Part shown: positions 1 to 12,633 of the stretch, one piece after another
Position numbering within the stretch: position 1 is the first letter of the stretch
Layout of the letters: each line of letters opens with the position of its first letter
Origin: Cryobacterium sp. BB307
Lineage (GTDB): Bacteria > Actinomycetota > Actinomycetes > Actinomycetales > Microbacteriaceae
DNA: 64,000 bases
Direction: 5' to 3'
NCBI RefSeq assembly: GCF_012274275.1
Contig: NZ_JAANZA010000001.1
Location: 682,001-746,000, forward strand
Notes under the pieces: model-generated
Database searches by the model: none
What the model was told of the DNA's origin: nothing
Seen by the model: only the letters and a program-made list of their open reading frames with translations
Program-made: the position numbers and the translations under genes

Positions 1-473
1 GCCTGCATGAACGCTCGCGTGAGCAGTGCGACGGGCACCGATGTCGCGCCGTCGATGAGCACCGCAACGCTCATCAGCTGCACAACTCCTGCGGCCTCCG
101 GCACCCCCATCGCGGCCGCGAACGGTCCCGCGGCGATCAGGCTCAGTGCGAACAGTGCGGCACTGGACACAATCGACAGGGTCGCAACGGTGGGTGCGAT
201 CCGTTCGATTGGCCCCTCGTGGCGCACGAGTGCGACGCTGACTCCAAGTTCATTGGCGCTCAGCAGCAGATTCAGGGCGACGAGCGCGACCGCGTACACC
301 CCGAAGTCCTCCGGGGCGACAATGCGCGCGATGACGATCCCGGCCAGGAACGAGCCCAGCCGCGCCACGAGCGTGTTGACGAAACTCCAGAGGAGCCCGC
401 TGCGAATCTGTGTCTTCAGCGCCGGGGCGCTGGATTCCGGCGTCGGCACGGGGTCACCGAATGGAGCAGACAC
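1..473 (-). CDS. Polysaccharide flippase (Wzx/MOP-type), N-terminal part
   Basis: The reading frame is open from a GTG at 473 to the left edge, so only about 157 N-terminal residues are present. After a short polar head there are hydrophobic stretches (for example LLWSFVNTLVARLGSF, GIVIARIVAPEDFGVYAVAL and LSIVSSAALFALSLIAAG) with the IARIVAPEDFGVYA signature of oligosaccharide flippases of the MOP superfamily. These proteins move undecaprenyl-linked repeat units across the membrane. The GTG lies one base after the stop of the aminotransferase upstream, so it is probably translationally coupled and the last visible gene of the exopolysaccharide operon. The C-terminal two thirds lie outside the window. 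Confidence 0.8.
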   Translation of the reverse strand, partial: MSAPFGDPVPTPESSAPALKTQIRSGLLWSFVNTLVARLGSFLAGIVIARIVAPEDFGVYAVALVALNLLLSANELGVSVALVRHEGPIERIAPTVATLSIVSSAALFALSLIAAGPFAAAMGVPEAAGVVQLMSVAVLIDGATSVPVALLTRAFMQ

Positions 474-474
474 G

Positions 475-1580
475 TCACACCAGCGAACGCAGGGCCTCGG
501 CCACCTTGACCTGCTGCTGCTCGGTGAGCTGCGGGAACATCGGCAGCGACAGCAGCTCGCCGGCGGCGCGCTCGGCGACGGGGAAGTCACCTGGCGCGTA
601 GCCGAGCGACCGGAAGGCACCGGTCAGGTGAACGGGTGTCGGGTAGTGCAGGCTGGCGCCGATGCCCGCATCCCGCAGGCCAGCGAGAATCCGGTCCCGG
701 TCCTGGACGCGGATGGCGTAGATGTGCCAAACGGGGAGGTTGCCCTCGAGCACGGTGGGTGTCCGAACACCGGGCAGGTCGGACAGCAGTTCGTCGTAGC
801 GCTTAGCCGCTTCACGCCGTGCTTCGTTCCAGCCCTCCAGGCGGGCGAGCTTCGCGCGCAGCACGATCGCCTGGATCGCATCCAGCCGGGAGTTGAATCC
901 GACCTCGTCATGCACGTACTTGACGCTGCTGCCGTGGTCGGCGATGCGGCGGACGCGACGGGCGAGTCCGTCATCGTCGGTGAGCACAGCGCCGGCATCC
1001 CCCGCTGCGCCCAGGTTCTTGCCCGGATAGAAGCTGGTCGCCGCGATGGTGCCCAGCGAGCCCGCCGCGCGGCCGTGCCGCCGGGCACCCTGCGACTGGG
1101 CGGCGTCCTCGATGATGGTCGGCGCCGTGTCAGAGAACTGTTCGACGGGTGCAGTCTGGCCGTAGAGATGCACCGGAATGATCGCGCCCGTTCGCGGCGT
1201 CACCGCCCCGGCCGCTGCGCCCGGGTCGAGCAGCAGGGTGTCATCGTCGACATCGGCGAGCCGGACGGTCGCGCCGGCGCGCGCGACGGCCTCGGCCGTC
1301 GCAATGAAGGTGTTGGCCGGCACGACGACCTCGTGGTCCTTGCCGATGTCGAGCGCGCGCAGAGCCAACTCGATGGCATCGGTGCCGTTGCCCACGCCAA
1401 CGCAATTGCGGACCTCGCAGTAGACGGCGTACTCCGCTTCGAAGGCGGCGACCTGCGGGCCACCGATGAACTCGGCCCGGGAGATGGCGTCGAGGAGCGG
1501 CTCGCGGATGTCGTCGATGACCTCGGCGTGCTGCAGCTGCAGATCCAGGAACGGTACGGCGGTGGCGGCGGTGACGGTAC

Positions 1581-1584
<4 letters not shown>
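475..1584 (-). CDS. DegT/DnrJ/EryC1 sugar aminotransferase (FYPGKN type)
   Basis: A 369-residue PLP-dependent aminotransferase of nucleotide-sugar metabolism. Visible are the GNGTDAIELALRAL cofactor-binding segment (residues 65-78), the ED dyad at 159-160 holding the pyridine nitrogen, and the Schiff-base lysine K189 in SFYPGKNLGAAGDAGA. The FYPGKNLGA form of the lysine loop is that of enzymes such as WbpE/QdtB/FdtB, which make 3-amino sugars; this subgroup assignment is from memory. Its ATG overlaps the stop of the preceding glycosyltransferase (ATGA), and the flippase starts one base after its own stop. Substrate unknown. Confidence 0.9.
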
Positions 1585-4645
<3,061 letters not shown>

Positions 4646-4649
<4 letters not shown>

Positions 4650-5668
4650 GGGACCGACACCTCGTTCCTGACCCAGTTGACCTCGGCGACCTGGGCGATC
4701 ATCTCTTCCACCGGGCGGGTGCGGAACCAGTCGACGAGTTCCCGTACGCCATCGCCGAACGCCACCGAGGCCTCGAAGCCGACGAGGTGTCGCACGTGCC
4801 CAGCGTCTCCGATGAGGCGCCGCACGTCGCCCGGACGCGGGTCGCGATAGTGGGGGACAAGGTCGGGGCGCCCCGCCGCTTGGGCGACCGTGTGGCACAG
4901 CTCGGTGATGCTGATTTCTCGCCCCGAGCCCAGATTGATCGTCTGCCCTGTCGTGGAACTCGACTCACCGATCATCGCGAGCGCCCGAGCGGTATCGGAG
5001 ACGTGCATGAAGTCGCGAGTCTGCTCCCCATCACCGAAGATGATCGGATTCTGGCCGGCCAGCACGCGCACGATGGTGCGCGGCAACACCTCCCCGCTGT
5101 CGCCTTCGAAATGACTGCGGGGACCGTAGGTGTTGAACGGCCGCACGACAACGGTGTCCATCCCGTAGGTTCGGAAGAAGGCGCGGGTGCTTGCTTCACC
5201 GGCGAGCTTGCCTGCGCCGTACACGGTCTCCGGCCATGTTGGGTGCCGTTCGTTCATGGGCGCGTACTGGGCGGTACCGAATACTTCGCTGGTGCTTGCG
5301 TAGACGAAGCGTCGCACGCCGGCTCGTTGGGCGTGAAGCAGCATCTGCAACGTCCCGGTGGCGTTGACATCGTGGTTCTCAACGGGATCGATCAGGCTGT
5401 GACGAACACCGAGACACGCGAGGTGGAAAACGATGTCAACCTCGGCGAGGCTACGGGCGCGGGCCAAATCATCGCGGATGTCGCCGACGACCAGAGCGAA
5501 TCGGGCATCCGCCTCCAGGTGTGCGAGGTTGGATCGCTTGCCGTTCTCGAGGTTGTCGAGAACGGTGACATGCTCGGCTCCACGGGCGAGCACGGTGTCC
5601 ACCAGGTGGCTGCCTATGAACCCTGCCCCCCCGGTGACGAGCACGCGGGATCCGGCGAGTGCGGTCAT
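4646..5668 (-). CDS. NAD-dependent sugar epimerase/dehydratase (extended SDR)
   Basis: A 340-residue extended short-chain dehydrogenase. The NAD-binding GGAGFIGSH is at residues 13-21, the catalytic Ser/Thr cluster YASTSEVFG at about 123-131 and the Tyr-Lys pair YGAGK at Y150/K154; RPFNTYGPR is the typical substrate loop. It belongs to the UDP-glucose 4-epimerase/UDP-glucuronate decarboxylase/4,6-dehydratase superfamily; which reaction it performs cannot be read from motifs alone. ATGA overlaps join it to the oxidoreductase upstream and the aminotransferase downstream, so all are made together. Confidence 0.9.
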
Positions 5669-6729
5669 GCGATGGCCTCCAGTTCGGGCGTGGTGAGAGT
5701 CAACGGAACAGCTGCCCCGGCGGCGCGGAGACTGACGGCGGCTGCATCGAGTACCGACAGCACGCGCATGCCGGAGTATCCGTCCGTCAGTGGTGGCCTG
5801 CCCTCTCGGATCGCGCCGCCGAACTCGGCGGCCATCAGGGAGAGCGCCTCCCCCTCCGGCAGCGCTGGCGACCAGGTGTCGCCGAGGCGGTACGACACCG
5901 TTGCCGCGGTGCGCTCCGCTGTGCCGGCTGATTGACGCTCGATGTCCACTCCGCGGTCGTAGATGCTCAGTCGCTGCTGAGGGTTGAGGTCGTCCCAGAC
6001 CAGCGTGCGCTTGGTGCCGCCGATGACCATGTTGCGGATCTTGGTCGGGCTCAGCCAGTTAACGTGCACGTGCGCGATAGCGCCCTTGCCGAACGGAATG
6101 GTGAGGTAGCCGACGCAGGCCTTGCCTGCCCCGAGCGGGTCGGCGCCCTGCGCCGAAACGGAGTGCGGCCGCAGCCCGCCGGGGATGATGAAGTCGAGGA
6201 TGGACAGGTCGTGCGGTGCGAGGTCCCAGAACACGTCGACGTCCGGCTGGATCAGGCCCAGGTTGATGCGCACCGAGTCGATGAACAGGATGTCGCCGAG
6301 CGCGCCGTCCGCCACGAGTTCGCGGATCTTCTGCACCGCCGGCGTGTAGCAATAGGTGTGGTCGGCCATCAGCACGAGTCCCCGCTCGGTGGCTTCCTTC
6401 ACCATCAGGCCGCCCCGCTCGCGGTCGTCGGCGAGCGGCTTCTCGACAAGGACGTGCTTGCTCGCACCGAGGGCGGCGACGACCAAGGCATGGTGGGTGC
6501 GAGCGGGAGTGGCGATGGCAACCGCGTCGATCGAGGCATCCGCCCAGAGGTCCGCTACGTCCGTGAGCACTGGCACGCCACCTACCTGGTCGGCCACTCG
6601 CTGCGCGCGTGCGGCGTCGATGTCGCAGATCGCCGCAAGCTCCCACTGGTCGCTCGCCCGGAAGTTCCGGGCGAGGTTCGGTCCCCAGTAGCCCGCGCCG
6701 ATCACGGCAATGCGGAGCTGCGCAGTCAT
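5665..6729 (-). CDS. Gfo/Idh/MocA family NAD(P)-dependent oxidoreductase
   Basis: A 354-residue protein with Rossmann GAGYWG at residues 11-16 and the family's EKPLA motif at 96-100 (the lysine is the catalytic base in family members), followed by the C-terminal beta-sheet substrate domain. In polysaccharide clusters such enzymes oxidise C3 of a nucleotide sugar before a DegT enzyme aminates it (WlbA/WbpB type), which fits the neighbour at 475-1584. I chose the ATG at 6729 because GAGGAAAG lies just before it; an ATG at 6759 overlapping the stop of the giant secreted protein gives 10 more residues but has no ribosome-binding site. Confidence 0.88.
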   Translation of the reverse strand: MTAQLRIAVIGAGYWGPNLARNFRASDQWELAAICDIDAARAQRVADQVGGVPVLTDVADLWADASIDAVAIATPARTHHALVVAALGASKHVLVEKPLADDRERGGLMVKEATERGLVLMADHTYCYTPAVQKIRELVADGALGDILFIDSVRINLGLIQPDVDVFWDLAPHDLSILDFIIPGGLRPHSVSAQGADPLGAGKACVGYLTIPFGKGAIAHVHVNWLSPTKIRNMVIGGTKRTLVWDDLNPQQRLSIYDRGVDIERQSAGTAERTAATVSYRLGDTWSPALPEGEALSLMAAEFGGAIREGRPPLTDGYSGMRVLSVLDAAAVSLRAAGAAVPLTLTTPELEAIA

Positions 6730-6755
6730 AGCTTTCCTCGGATTCTCGTTGGTGT

Positions 6756-9700
6756 TCATGGGGTGGTGAAGATCAGGTCGACCCAGAAGTTGTGGTCGGT
6801 CACCTGGGACGGGTAGTCGGTGCCGTAGACGAACGTGCCACCATCTGCCGGAGTGGACAACGGTCCGCTCGTGGTCGGGAAGCGGAGGCCCTTCAGGTCG
6901 ACCGCGTAGCGACCGGTGGTGCTGTGCACGGTGACGCGGTACTCGACGCCCGGCTCGAGCCTCACCGGCGTCGTGAGCTGCGCCACCTGCCATCCGCTCG
7001 GCGTCTCGTCGGTGAACTCGAGCTGCGCCAGCCGCTCGCCGTTCGCGTTCCACAGCGAGCCGGTGTGAACACCGGTGTTGCCCTCACCCTTGTAGAACCG
7101 GATGCCGGTGACCTCACCGGCCTCGCTCGTGAAGAACCTGGTGCCGAACTGGATGGCGAGCGGGTCGTTCCACTCAGGGTTCTGCGGCACGGCGTCGCTG
7201 GCGAAGAGCGAGTAGACGTCCACCGTCGGAGGGGCGGCAGCGGTCGTGAACGACCAGGTCCCGCCGGCAAGCGCCGCCCCGGCCGCGGCGACGGTTGCCT
7301 GGTAGGAGGTCGACCAGGCCAACGGCTCGGTCGGCGTGAAGGTAAGCGTCAAGGTCGCCGCATCCCAGTTCGTCGTCCCGGGCACGGCACCGGCCGGGCC
7401 GGTCAGCGACAAGACGGGCGTTTCGGCCGTCGCGGCGGACACGGTCGCAGTCACGGCAACTGTCGGTGCGATGTCGACCGCGTTCGCGCCCGGGTTGGTC
7501 GAGGTCACGGTGACCGGGTCGGCGGGCGGGTCGACCGGCGGCTCAGCGGCGGTGGTGAATGACCACGTTCCGCCGCCGAGCGCGGTACCGGCCGCGGTCA
7601 CCGTGGTTTGGTAGTTCGTAGAGAAGGCAAGCGCCTCGGTCGGCGTGAAGGTGATTGTCCTGGTGGTCGCTTCCCACGTGGTGGTCCCGGCGACAGCGCC
7701 AGCCGGTCCGGTCACCGACAGCTCTGGCGCCTGGGCGGGAGCCGCCGAAAGCACCGCACTGATCGAGGCGGACGGGGTCACGCCCGTCGCGTCGGCACCG
7801 GGGCTCGTCGAGGTGACCGTCACCGGGTCAGCTGGCGGGTCCACCGGCGGATCGGTGGGGACCTGGTCGGCGGTCGTGAACACGACATCCACGAAGTAGC
7901 TCGACGCGTTCCAGCTCCCGGTGGGGAAGCCGCCGGCAGAGCCGTAGAGGAATCGGCCGTTGCCGAGCGTCTCGGCGACGATGGGCCCGTTGCTGCGAGG
8001 AGTGCCGAAGTAGCCCTGCGCGTTGGCGTAACCGCCGTTCGGCGCCAGGTACGACACGACATAGCGGTCGCCAGGCGTCAGCGTGACCGGCGAGCCGAGC
8101 GTCGCCCGCTGCCACCCGGTCGCGGTCTCGTTGGTGAACGTGACCTGAGCGAGGCGGACCCCGGAATCGCTCCACAGTGATCCGACGTGGGTGCCCGTGT
8201 TGCCTTCGCCCTTGTAGAAGCGGATCGCGGTCACCGCCCCGGGCTGGGACACCGAGAACACCATTCCCAGTTCGACGGATGCGGTGTCGTTCGCCGAGGG
8301 GGTCGCTGGGACCTCGTCACCGTGCAGGGTGAAGTTGCCGCTGGGCAGCGGTCCTCGTTCGGTCGTGAACGACCAGCTGCCGTTCTCGACCAGCGCTCCC
8401 GCGATGGTGACCTCGGCCGCGAAGCTGGTGTTCCAGGCGAGCGGGGCCTCGGGTGTGAACGTGACCGTCTTCGTCGTCGCGTCGTACGCGGATGCCCCAG
8501 CGACAGGGCCGTCCGCTCCGGTCAGCCCCAGCGTCGGGGTCGCCGAGTCGCTGTGGGCGGAGAGTTCCGCGCTCACGGTGGTGGCGGGCGAGACCTCCGT
8601 CGCATTCGCCGCCGGGTTGGTCGTCCGCACAGTGGGCGGTGTGACCGGGGTCGCGTTTCCGGTGTCGAACACGATGTCGACGAAGTAGTTCGTGGCGTTC
8701 CAGCTCTGGTCAGGGAAGCCGCCCGGCGAGCCATAGCGGTAACGGCCGTTCAGGCTGGTGTCGGCGGTCAGCGGACCGTTGCTGCGCAACGCCTGGAAGT
8801 AGCCGTTCGTGTAGGAGTAGTGCCCGTTCGGTGCGAAGTATGACACGACGTAGCGTTCACCCGGCACCAGCGGGACCGGTGAGGACAGCACCGCGGTCTG
8901 CCATCCGCTCGTCGTCTCGTTTCCGAAGGTCACGGTCGCGAGCCGCTGGCCCGCGGCGTTCCACAGCGATCCGCGGTGGACACCGGTGTTGCCGGGTCCC
9001 TTGTAGAAGCGGATGCCGGTGGCGACGCCCGGCTGGGACACCGCGAAGCCCATGCCGAGCTCGACGGGGTCGTCGTCGGGCGACGCGATCACCGCCGGAG
9101 TCTCGCCGCCGATCAGGCTGTACTGGCCCTCGAACGGAACGGCCGCCGTGGTCGTGAACGACCAGTGACCGCCGGACAGCACGACCCCGCCCACACTCAC
9201 CGTCACGGTGTAGGTGCTCTCGGTGCCGAGCGGCGCGGCCGGCGTGAAGGTGACGGTGCGGGCGTCCGGGTTCCACGACGTATTGCCGGCGACGGCTCCG
9301 GCCGAACCCGACACCGCGACCACGGGCGTCTCGGACGGACTGCCGGACAGGGTCGCCGTCACCGTCGTAGAGGTCGGTACGTCACTCTGCCCGGCGCCCG
9401 GGCTGCTCGACAGCAGCGATAGCGGCAGCGGCGCGTTCGCGTCGGTGACGAACACGACGTCGACGAAGTAGTTCGTCGAGGAGCTGGTTCCGGGGAATCC
9501 GGCCTGGTAGGTGAACATGCCGGCCTCCGTCCCTACGCGCAAGGGCCCGCGGGTGAAGCCGTCGCCGGAGAAGTCGAACAGCGTGCCGGAGTACGCACCG
9601 ACCTCGGTGCGGTAGGCGGCAACGTATTCAGTGCCCGCCTGAACCGGGACGCTCTGGCCGAAGAACAGGGTTTGCCAACCGGATGCCGACTCGTTCACGA

Positions 9701-12620
9701 ACGTCGCACTCGCAAGTGGGGTGCCGGATGCGGTCCACAGCGAACCGACGTGGGTTCCTGTGTTGCCGGTCCCCTTGTAGTACTTGATGCCGGCGATCGC
9801 CCCTGACACTGTCGGCGTGAAGCGAACGCCGAGCGTCACCGCGTTGCTGTCGGCGATCTCGAGGATGTCGGGGATCGTCCCGTCAGCGAACAGGCTGCAC
9901 GGGCACTCGACGCTCTCCTCACCCGCTGTGGTGAAGGACCAGGTGCCGCCCGAAGTCAGTTGCGCACCGGTCGTGCCGGTTGCGGTGAGCGAAGCGGTGT
10001 AGGTGGTGCGTTCGCTGAGCGGTGCGGACGGGACGAAGGTCACCGTGCGGGTGGTTGCGTCATAGCTGGTCGCGCCGGCGACCGAGGCGCCCGTCGAAGC
10101 GGTGAGCGTGACGCCGACCGACCCCGGCTGCACGGCGGTGGTGAACCGCGCGCTCACCTGCGTGTCGATCGGGACCGCCTGGTCCCCGGCCTGCGGCCAG
10201 TGGCTCGTCGCAACCAGGGGGACGCCGGCGGTGCTCTGGAACAAGGCATCAACCCAGTAGTTGCCTGACTGGTGGGTTTCGGTGGGGAAGCTGCCCGCGT
10301 CGTTGTACAGGCCGGCGACCGCTCCGAAGCCGCTGTCGACCGTGAGCGGCGGTGTCGGCGGAGTCCAGGCGGCGAAGTAGTTAGTGCCGAGCGCATAGTG
10401 GCCCCGCGGTGCGGTGTACGACACGATGTACGACTGCCCGGCGCTGACCGGCACGGAGGTGCTGAAGACCGCGGCCTGCCACCCAGCAGCGCTCTCGCCC
10501 TGGAAGGTGACGCTTGCCAGTCGGTTGCCGCTGGCGTCCCACAGCGAGCCGACGTGGGTTCCGGTGTTGGCGGTGCTCTTGTAGAACCGCACGCCCGTGA
10601 CGAATCCGTTCACCTCGGGCGTGAACCGCAACCCGAGTTCCATGGCGTCGCCATCGCCAGAGTCGACCAGGGTGGGAAGCTGCTCGCCGAAGACGCTGTA
10701 CGGGCCGCTCACATTGAGGGTGAGCGAGCTGGGGGTGGCCGGGTAGTTCGCGCTGTCGTCGATCGCGCGGACCAGCACGGTCTGCGCGTCCGCCCCGCGC
10801 TGGTGGTAGCTGTAGCTCCACGTTGTCCTGCCGGTCGCGGCATGCCAGGTCGCGCCACCGTCGGTGGAGACCTCGACTCCGGCGACCACGCCGCCGACAT
10901 CGGATGCCGTGCCGGTGAGCGTGACGAGGCTGCCGTTGCTCACGTTCGTCCCGGCGGCGGGCGAGGTGATCGCGGCCGTCGGCGGAGTGCTGTCGGATGA
11001 CGCTGTCGCGGCGACGAGACCGGTCATCAGGGTTGCCGGCTGAGCCCCCATGTCGGCGAGCAGGTTGACCTGCGCCTGCTGCATCCGCTGATCGGGCACC
11101 GCGCCGTCCCCGTCATGCCCGTCGGCGAGACCCCAGGACCATTGGATGCTGCCGGCGGAGAACACCAGGGCGCCGCTGCCAGCGCGGTACATGGTGACGT
11201 GGTGGGTTGTCGTCCCGGGCACGACGGTGTTGCCGAAGTCGGTGAGGTACTGCGGCACCGGCCCGACGGTGGTCGACAGGTGGATGAGCCCGTCCGGCCG
11301 GAATCCGTTGTCGAGGTCCTCGTTGGACTCGTAGCCGACGGTGTGCGGGGCCAGCCGGGCCACGGTGCCGGGTGCGAGCGTCGCGACGGACGTGTTCCGC
11401 CAGAGCCGGGACTTGCCCTCCTCCGCTGAGACGGTCACCCGCTGGTCGACGTCGTTGACGACGTACGCGGTGCCGGTGAGGGCGTTCTCCGGCAGACCCG
11501 CGCCGGCATCGGGGGGTGCAAACCGAGGATCGCGCCAGGTGCCCGTCCACTCGGCGGATGGGTCGATCTTCGCCGCGGCCTTGGTCTCCTTGTAACAGAC
11601 CAGGGTGCGGTACGCGGTGGTGTCGGCTGACGCCGCCGGCTCGTACCGGATGCGCCAGTAACCCTCGTTGCCGCTGAGGAATTGCAGGTTCACTCCGGCG
11701 TCCCGCGCCGCTTCGATGTTCGCGCGCTGCGCGCCGGACCAGTACTCGTCGTGGCCGACCGAGAGGAACACGTCGTGATTGAGCAGCTGCGAGCCGCGAC
11801 GGTCGGTGTCGACGTCGCTCGTGTAGCTGACGTCGTAGCCGTTGCGCTCGAGGAAGCGCACCATCGCGTATTCGCTCGCGAAGTAGAAGTCGCGCGCTGT
11901 GGTGCCGTCCCGGGTCGCGAACGGCCGGTTGTAGCTGATCTTGTAGGCACGGCCGTTCTCGCCACCCGCATACAGGCTGGCTCCGCCGTGCCGGTTGTAG
12001 GCCTGCCATGTGGTGTCCGACGTCTGGAACAGGATGTCGGACTGGCTCGCGTCGTCACGGACGATGAAGATGATGTGGCTCTTGCCGCCTGTGTCGGAGC
12101 GCTTCAGCAGCGCCACGTACACGCCGGAGACCGCGTCGGCCGGGACGGTCCAGGATGCCGAGACCCCCCAGTTGCCGCAGTCGTACAGCGCCGTCTCGAC
12201 GTCGGTGATGCACGCCGGCTGATTCTGCGGAAGCGACGCTGAGGGGGAGACGCTGCCGATCAGGCGGGCGCCGAGACCCTGGTACCAGCCGGTGCGGTAG
12301 ATGTCGATCGTGTAGGCGGAAGCATCCGTGTCGATCTTGAAGTCGATTGTGCCGCCGACGTTGACGCTGATGTCCGTCCCGAAGCCCTGGATGGTGTCGT
12401 CGCCGTCACCGCTGATGTCCCAGACTGCGGGGTCGGTTCCCGGCTTGCTGTTCTCGCAGCTGACCTTGTTGCCGCCGGGGCCGCACGGTTCGGCGGCGGA
12501 AGCGGAGGGCGCAGGGGCGACAGTGATGAGCGTGGCCGCCACCAGGGCGGCCGCGCCGACCATGCTGAGTGCGCTGCGGAAGCGTTGCCGTGCGGGACGC
12601 TGCTCATGCCTGATCACCAT
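6756..12620 (-). CDS. Giant secreted protein: dimethylformamidase-like domain plus Ig-like and DUF4082 repeats
   Basis: About 1,954 residues. Residues 1-43 look like a Sec signal peptide (basic head, hydrophobic AALVAATLITVAPA, then SASAA). About 50-530 match the N,N-dimethylformamidase large-subunit-like domain (DUF6605), with VGHDEYW holding an H-x-E pair (H290/E292) like the iron ligands reported for dimethylformamidase (from memory). An Ig-like domain (about 550-640) follows, then five DUF4082 modules beginning near 640, 906, 1166, 1428 and 1802, each with YKGxGNTGxHxGSLW, separated by SbsA-type Ig domains ending GxWSFTT (two in the last gap). No transmembrane anchor is seen at the C-terminus. 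Start alternatives are ATG 12620 (AGGGG ten bases before) and GTG 12644. It sits inside the exopolysaccharide operon, so it probably acts on or binds the polymer at the cell surface. Substrate unknown. Confidence 0.85.
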   Translation of the reverse strand: MVIRHEQRPARQRFRSALSMVGAAALVAATLITVAPAPSASAAEPCGPGGNKVSCENSKPGTDPAVWDISGDGDDTIQGFGTDISVNVGGTIDFKIDTDASAYTIDIYRTGWYQGLGARLIGSVSPSASLPQNQPACITDVETALYDCGNWGVSASWTVPADAVSGVYVALLKRSDTGGKSHIIFIVRDDASQSDILFQTSDTTWQAYNRHGGASLYAGGENGRAYKISYNRPFATRDGTTARDFYFASEYAMVRFLERNGYDVSYTSDVDTDRRGSQLLNHDVFLSVGHDEYWSGAQRANIEAARDAGVNLQFLSGNEGYWRIRYEPAASADTTAYRTLVCYKETKAAAKIDPSAEWTGTWRDPRFAPPDAGAGLPENALTGTAYVVNDVDQRVTVSAEEGKSRLWRNTSVATLAPGTVARLAPHTVGYESNEDLDNGFRPDGLIHLSTTVGPVPQYLTDFGNTVVPGTTTHHVTMYRAGSGALVFSAGSIQWSWGLADGHDGDGAVPDQRMQQAQVNLLADMGAQPATLMTGLVAATASSDSTPPTAAITSPAAGTNVSNGSLVTLTGTASDVGGVVAGVEVSTDGGATWHAATGRTTWSYSYHQRGADAQTVLVRAIDDSANYPATPSSLTLNVSGPYSVFGEQLPTLVDSGDGDAMELGLRFTPEVNGFVTGVRFYKSTANTGTHVGSLWDASGNRLASVTFQGESAAGWQAAVFSTSVPVSAGQSYIVSYTAPRGHYALGTNYFAAWTPPTPPLTVDSGFGAVAGLYNDAGSFPTETHQSGNYWVDALFQSTAGVPLVATSHWPQAGDQAVPIDTQVSARFTTAVQPGSVGVTLTASTGASVAGATSYDATTRTVTFVPSAPLSERTTYTASLTATGTTGAQLTSGGTWSFTTAGEESVECPCSLFADGTIPDILEIADSNAVTLGVRFTPTVSGAIAGIKYYKGTGNTGTHVGSLWTASGTPLASATFVNESASGWQTLFFGQSVPVQAGTEYVAAYRTEVGAYSGTLFDFSGDGFTRGPLRVGTEAGMFTYQAGFPGTSSSTNYFVDVVFVTDANAPLPLSLLSSSPGAGQSDVPTSTTVTATLSGSPSETPVVAVSGSAGAVAGNTSWNPDARTVTFTPAAPLGTESTYTVTVSVGGVVLSGGHWSFTTTAAVPFEGQYSLIGGETPAVIASPDDDPVELGMGFAVSQPGVATGIRFYKGPGNTGVHRGSLWNAAGQRLATVTFGNETTSGWQTAVLSSPVPLVPGERYVVSYFAPNGHYSYTNGYFQALRSNGPLTADTSLNGRYRYGSPGGFPDQSWNATNYFVDIVFDTGNATPVTPPTVRTTNPAANATEVSPATTVSAELSAHSDSATPTLGLTGADGPVAGASAYDATTKTVTFTPEAPLAWNTSFAAEVTIAGALVENGSWSFTTERGPLPSGNFTLHGDEVPATPSANDTASVELGMVFSVSQPGAVTAIRFYKGEGNTGTHVGSLWSDSGVRLAQVTFTNETATGWQRATLGSPVTLTPGDRYVVSYLAPNGGYANAQGYFGTPRSNGPIVAETLGNGRFLYGSAGGFPTGSWNASSYFVDVVFTTADQVPTDPPVDPPADPVTVTSTSPGADATGVTPSASISAVLSAAPAQAPELSVTGPAGAVAGTTTWEATTRTITFTPTEALAFSTNYQTTVTAAGTALGGGTWSFTTAAEPPVDPPADPVTVTSTNPGANAVDIAPTVAVTATVSAATAETPVLSLTGPAGAVPGTTNWDAATLTLTFTPTEPLAWSTSYQATVAAAGAALAGGTWSFTTAAAPPTVDVYSLFASDAVPQNPEWNDPLAIQFGTRFFTSEAGEVTGIRFYKGEGNTGVHTGSLWNANGERLAQLEFTDETPSGWQVAQLTTPVRLEPGVEYRVTVHSTTGRYAVDLKGLRFPTTSGPLSTPADGGTFVYGTDYPSQVTDHNFWVDLIFTTP

Positions 12621-12633
12621 GGTCTGCCCGCCC

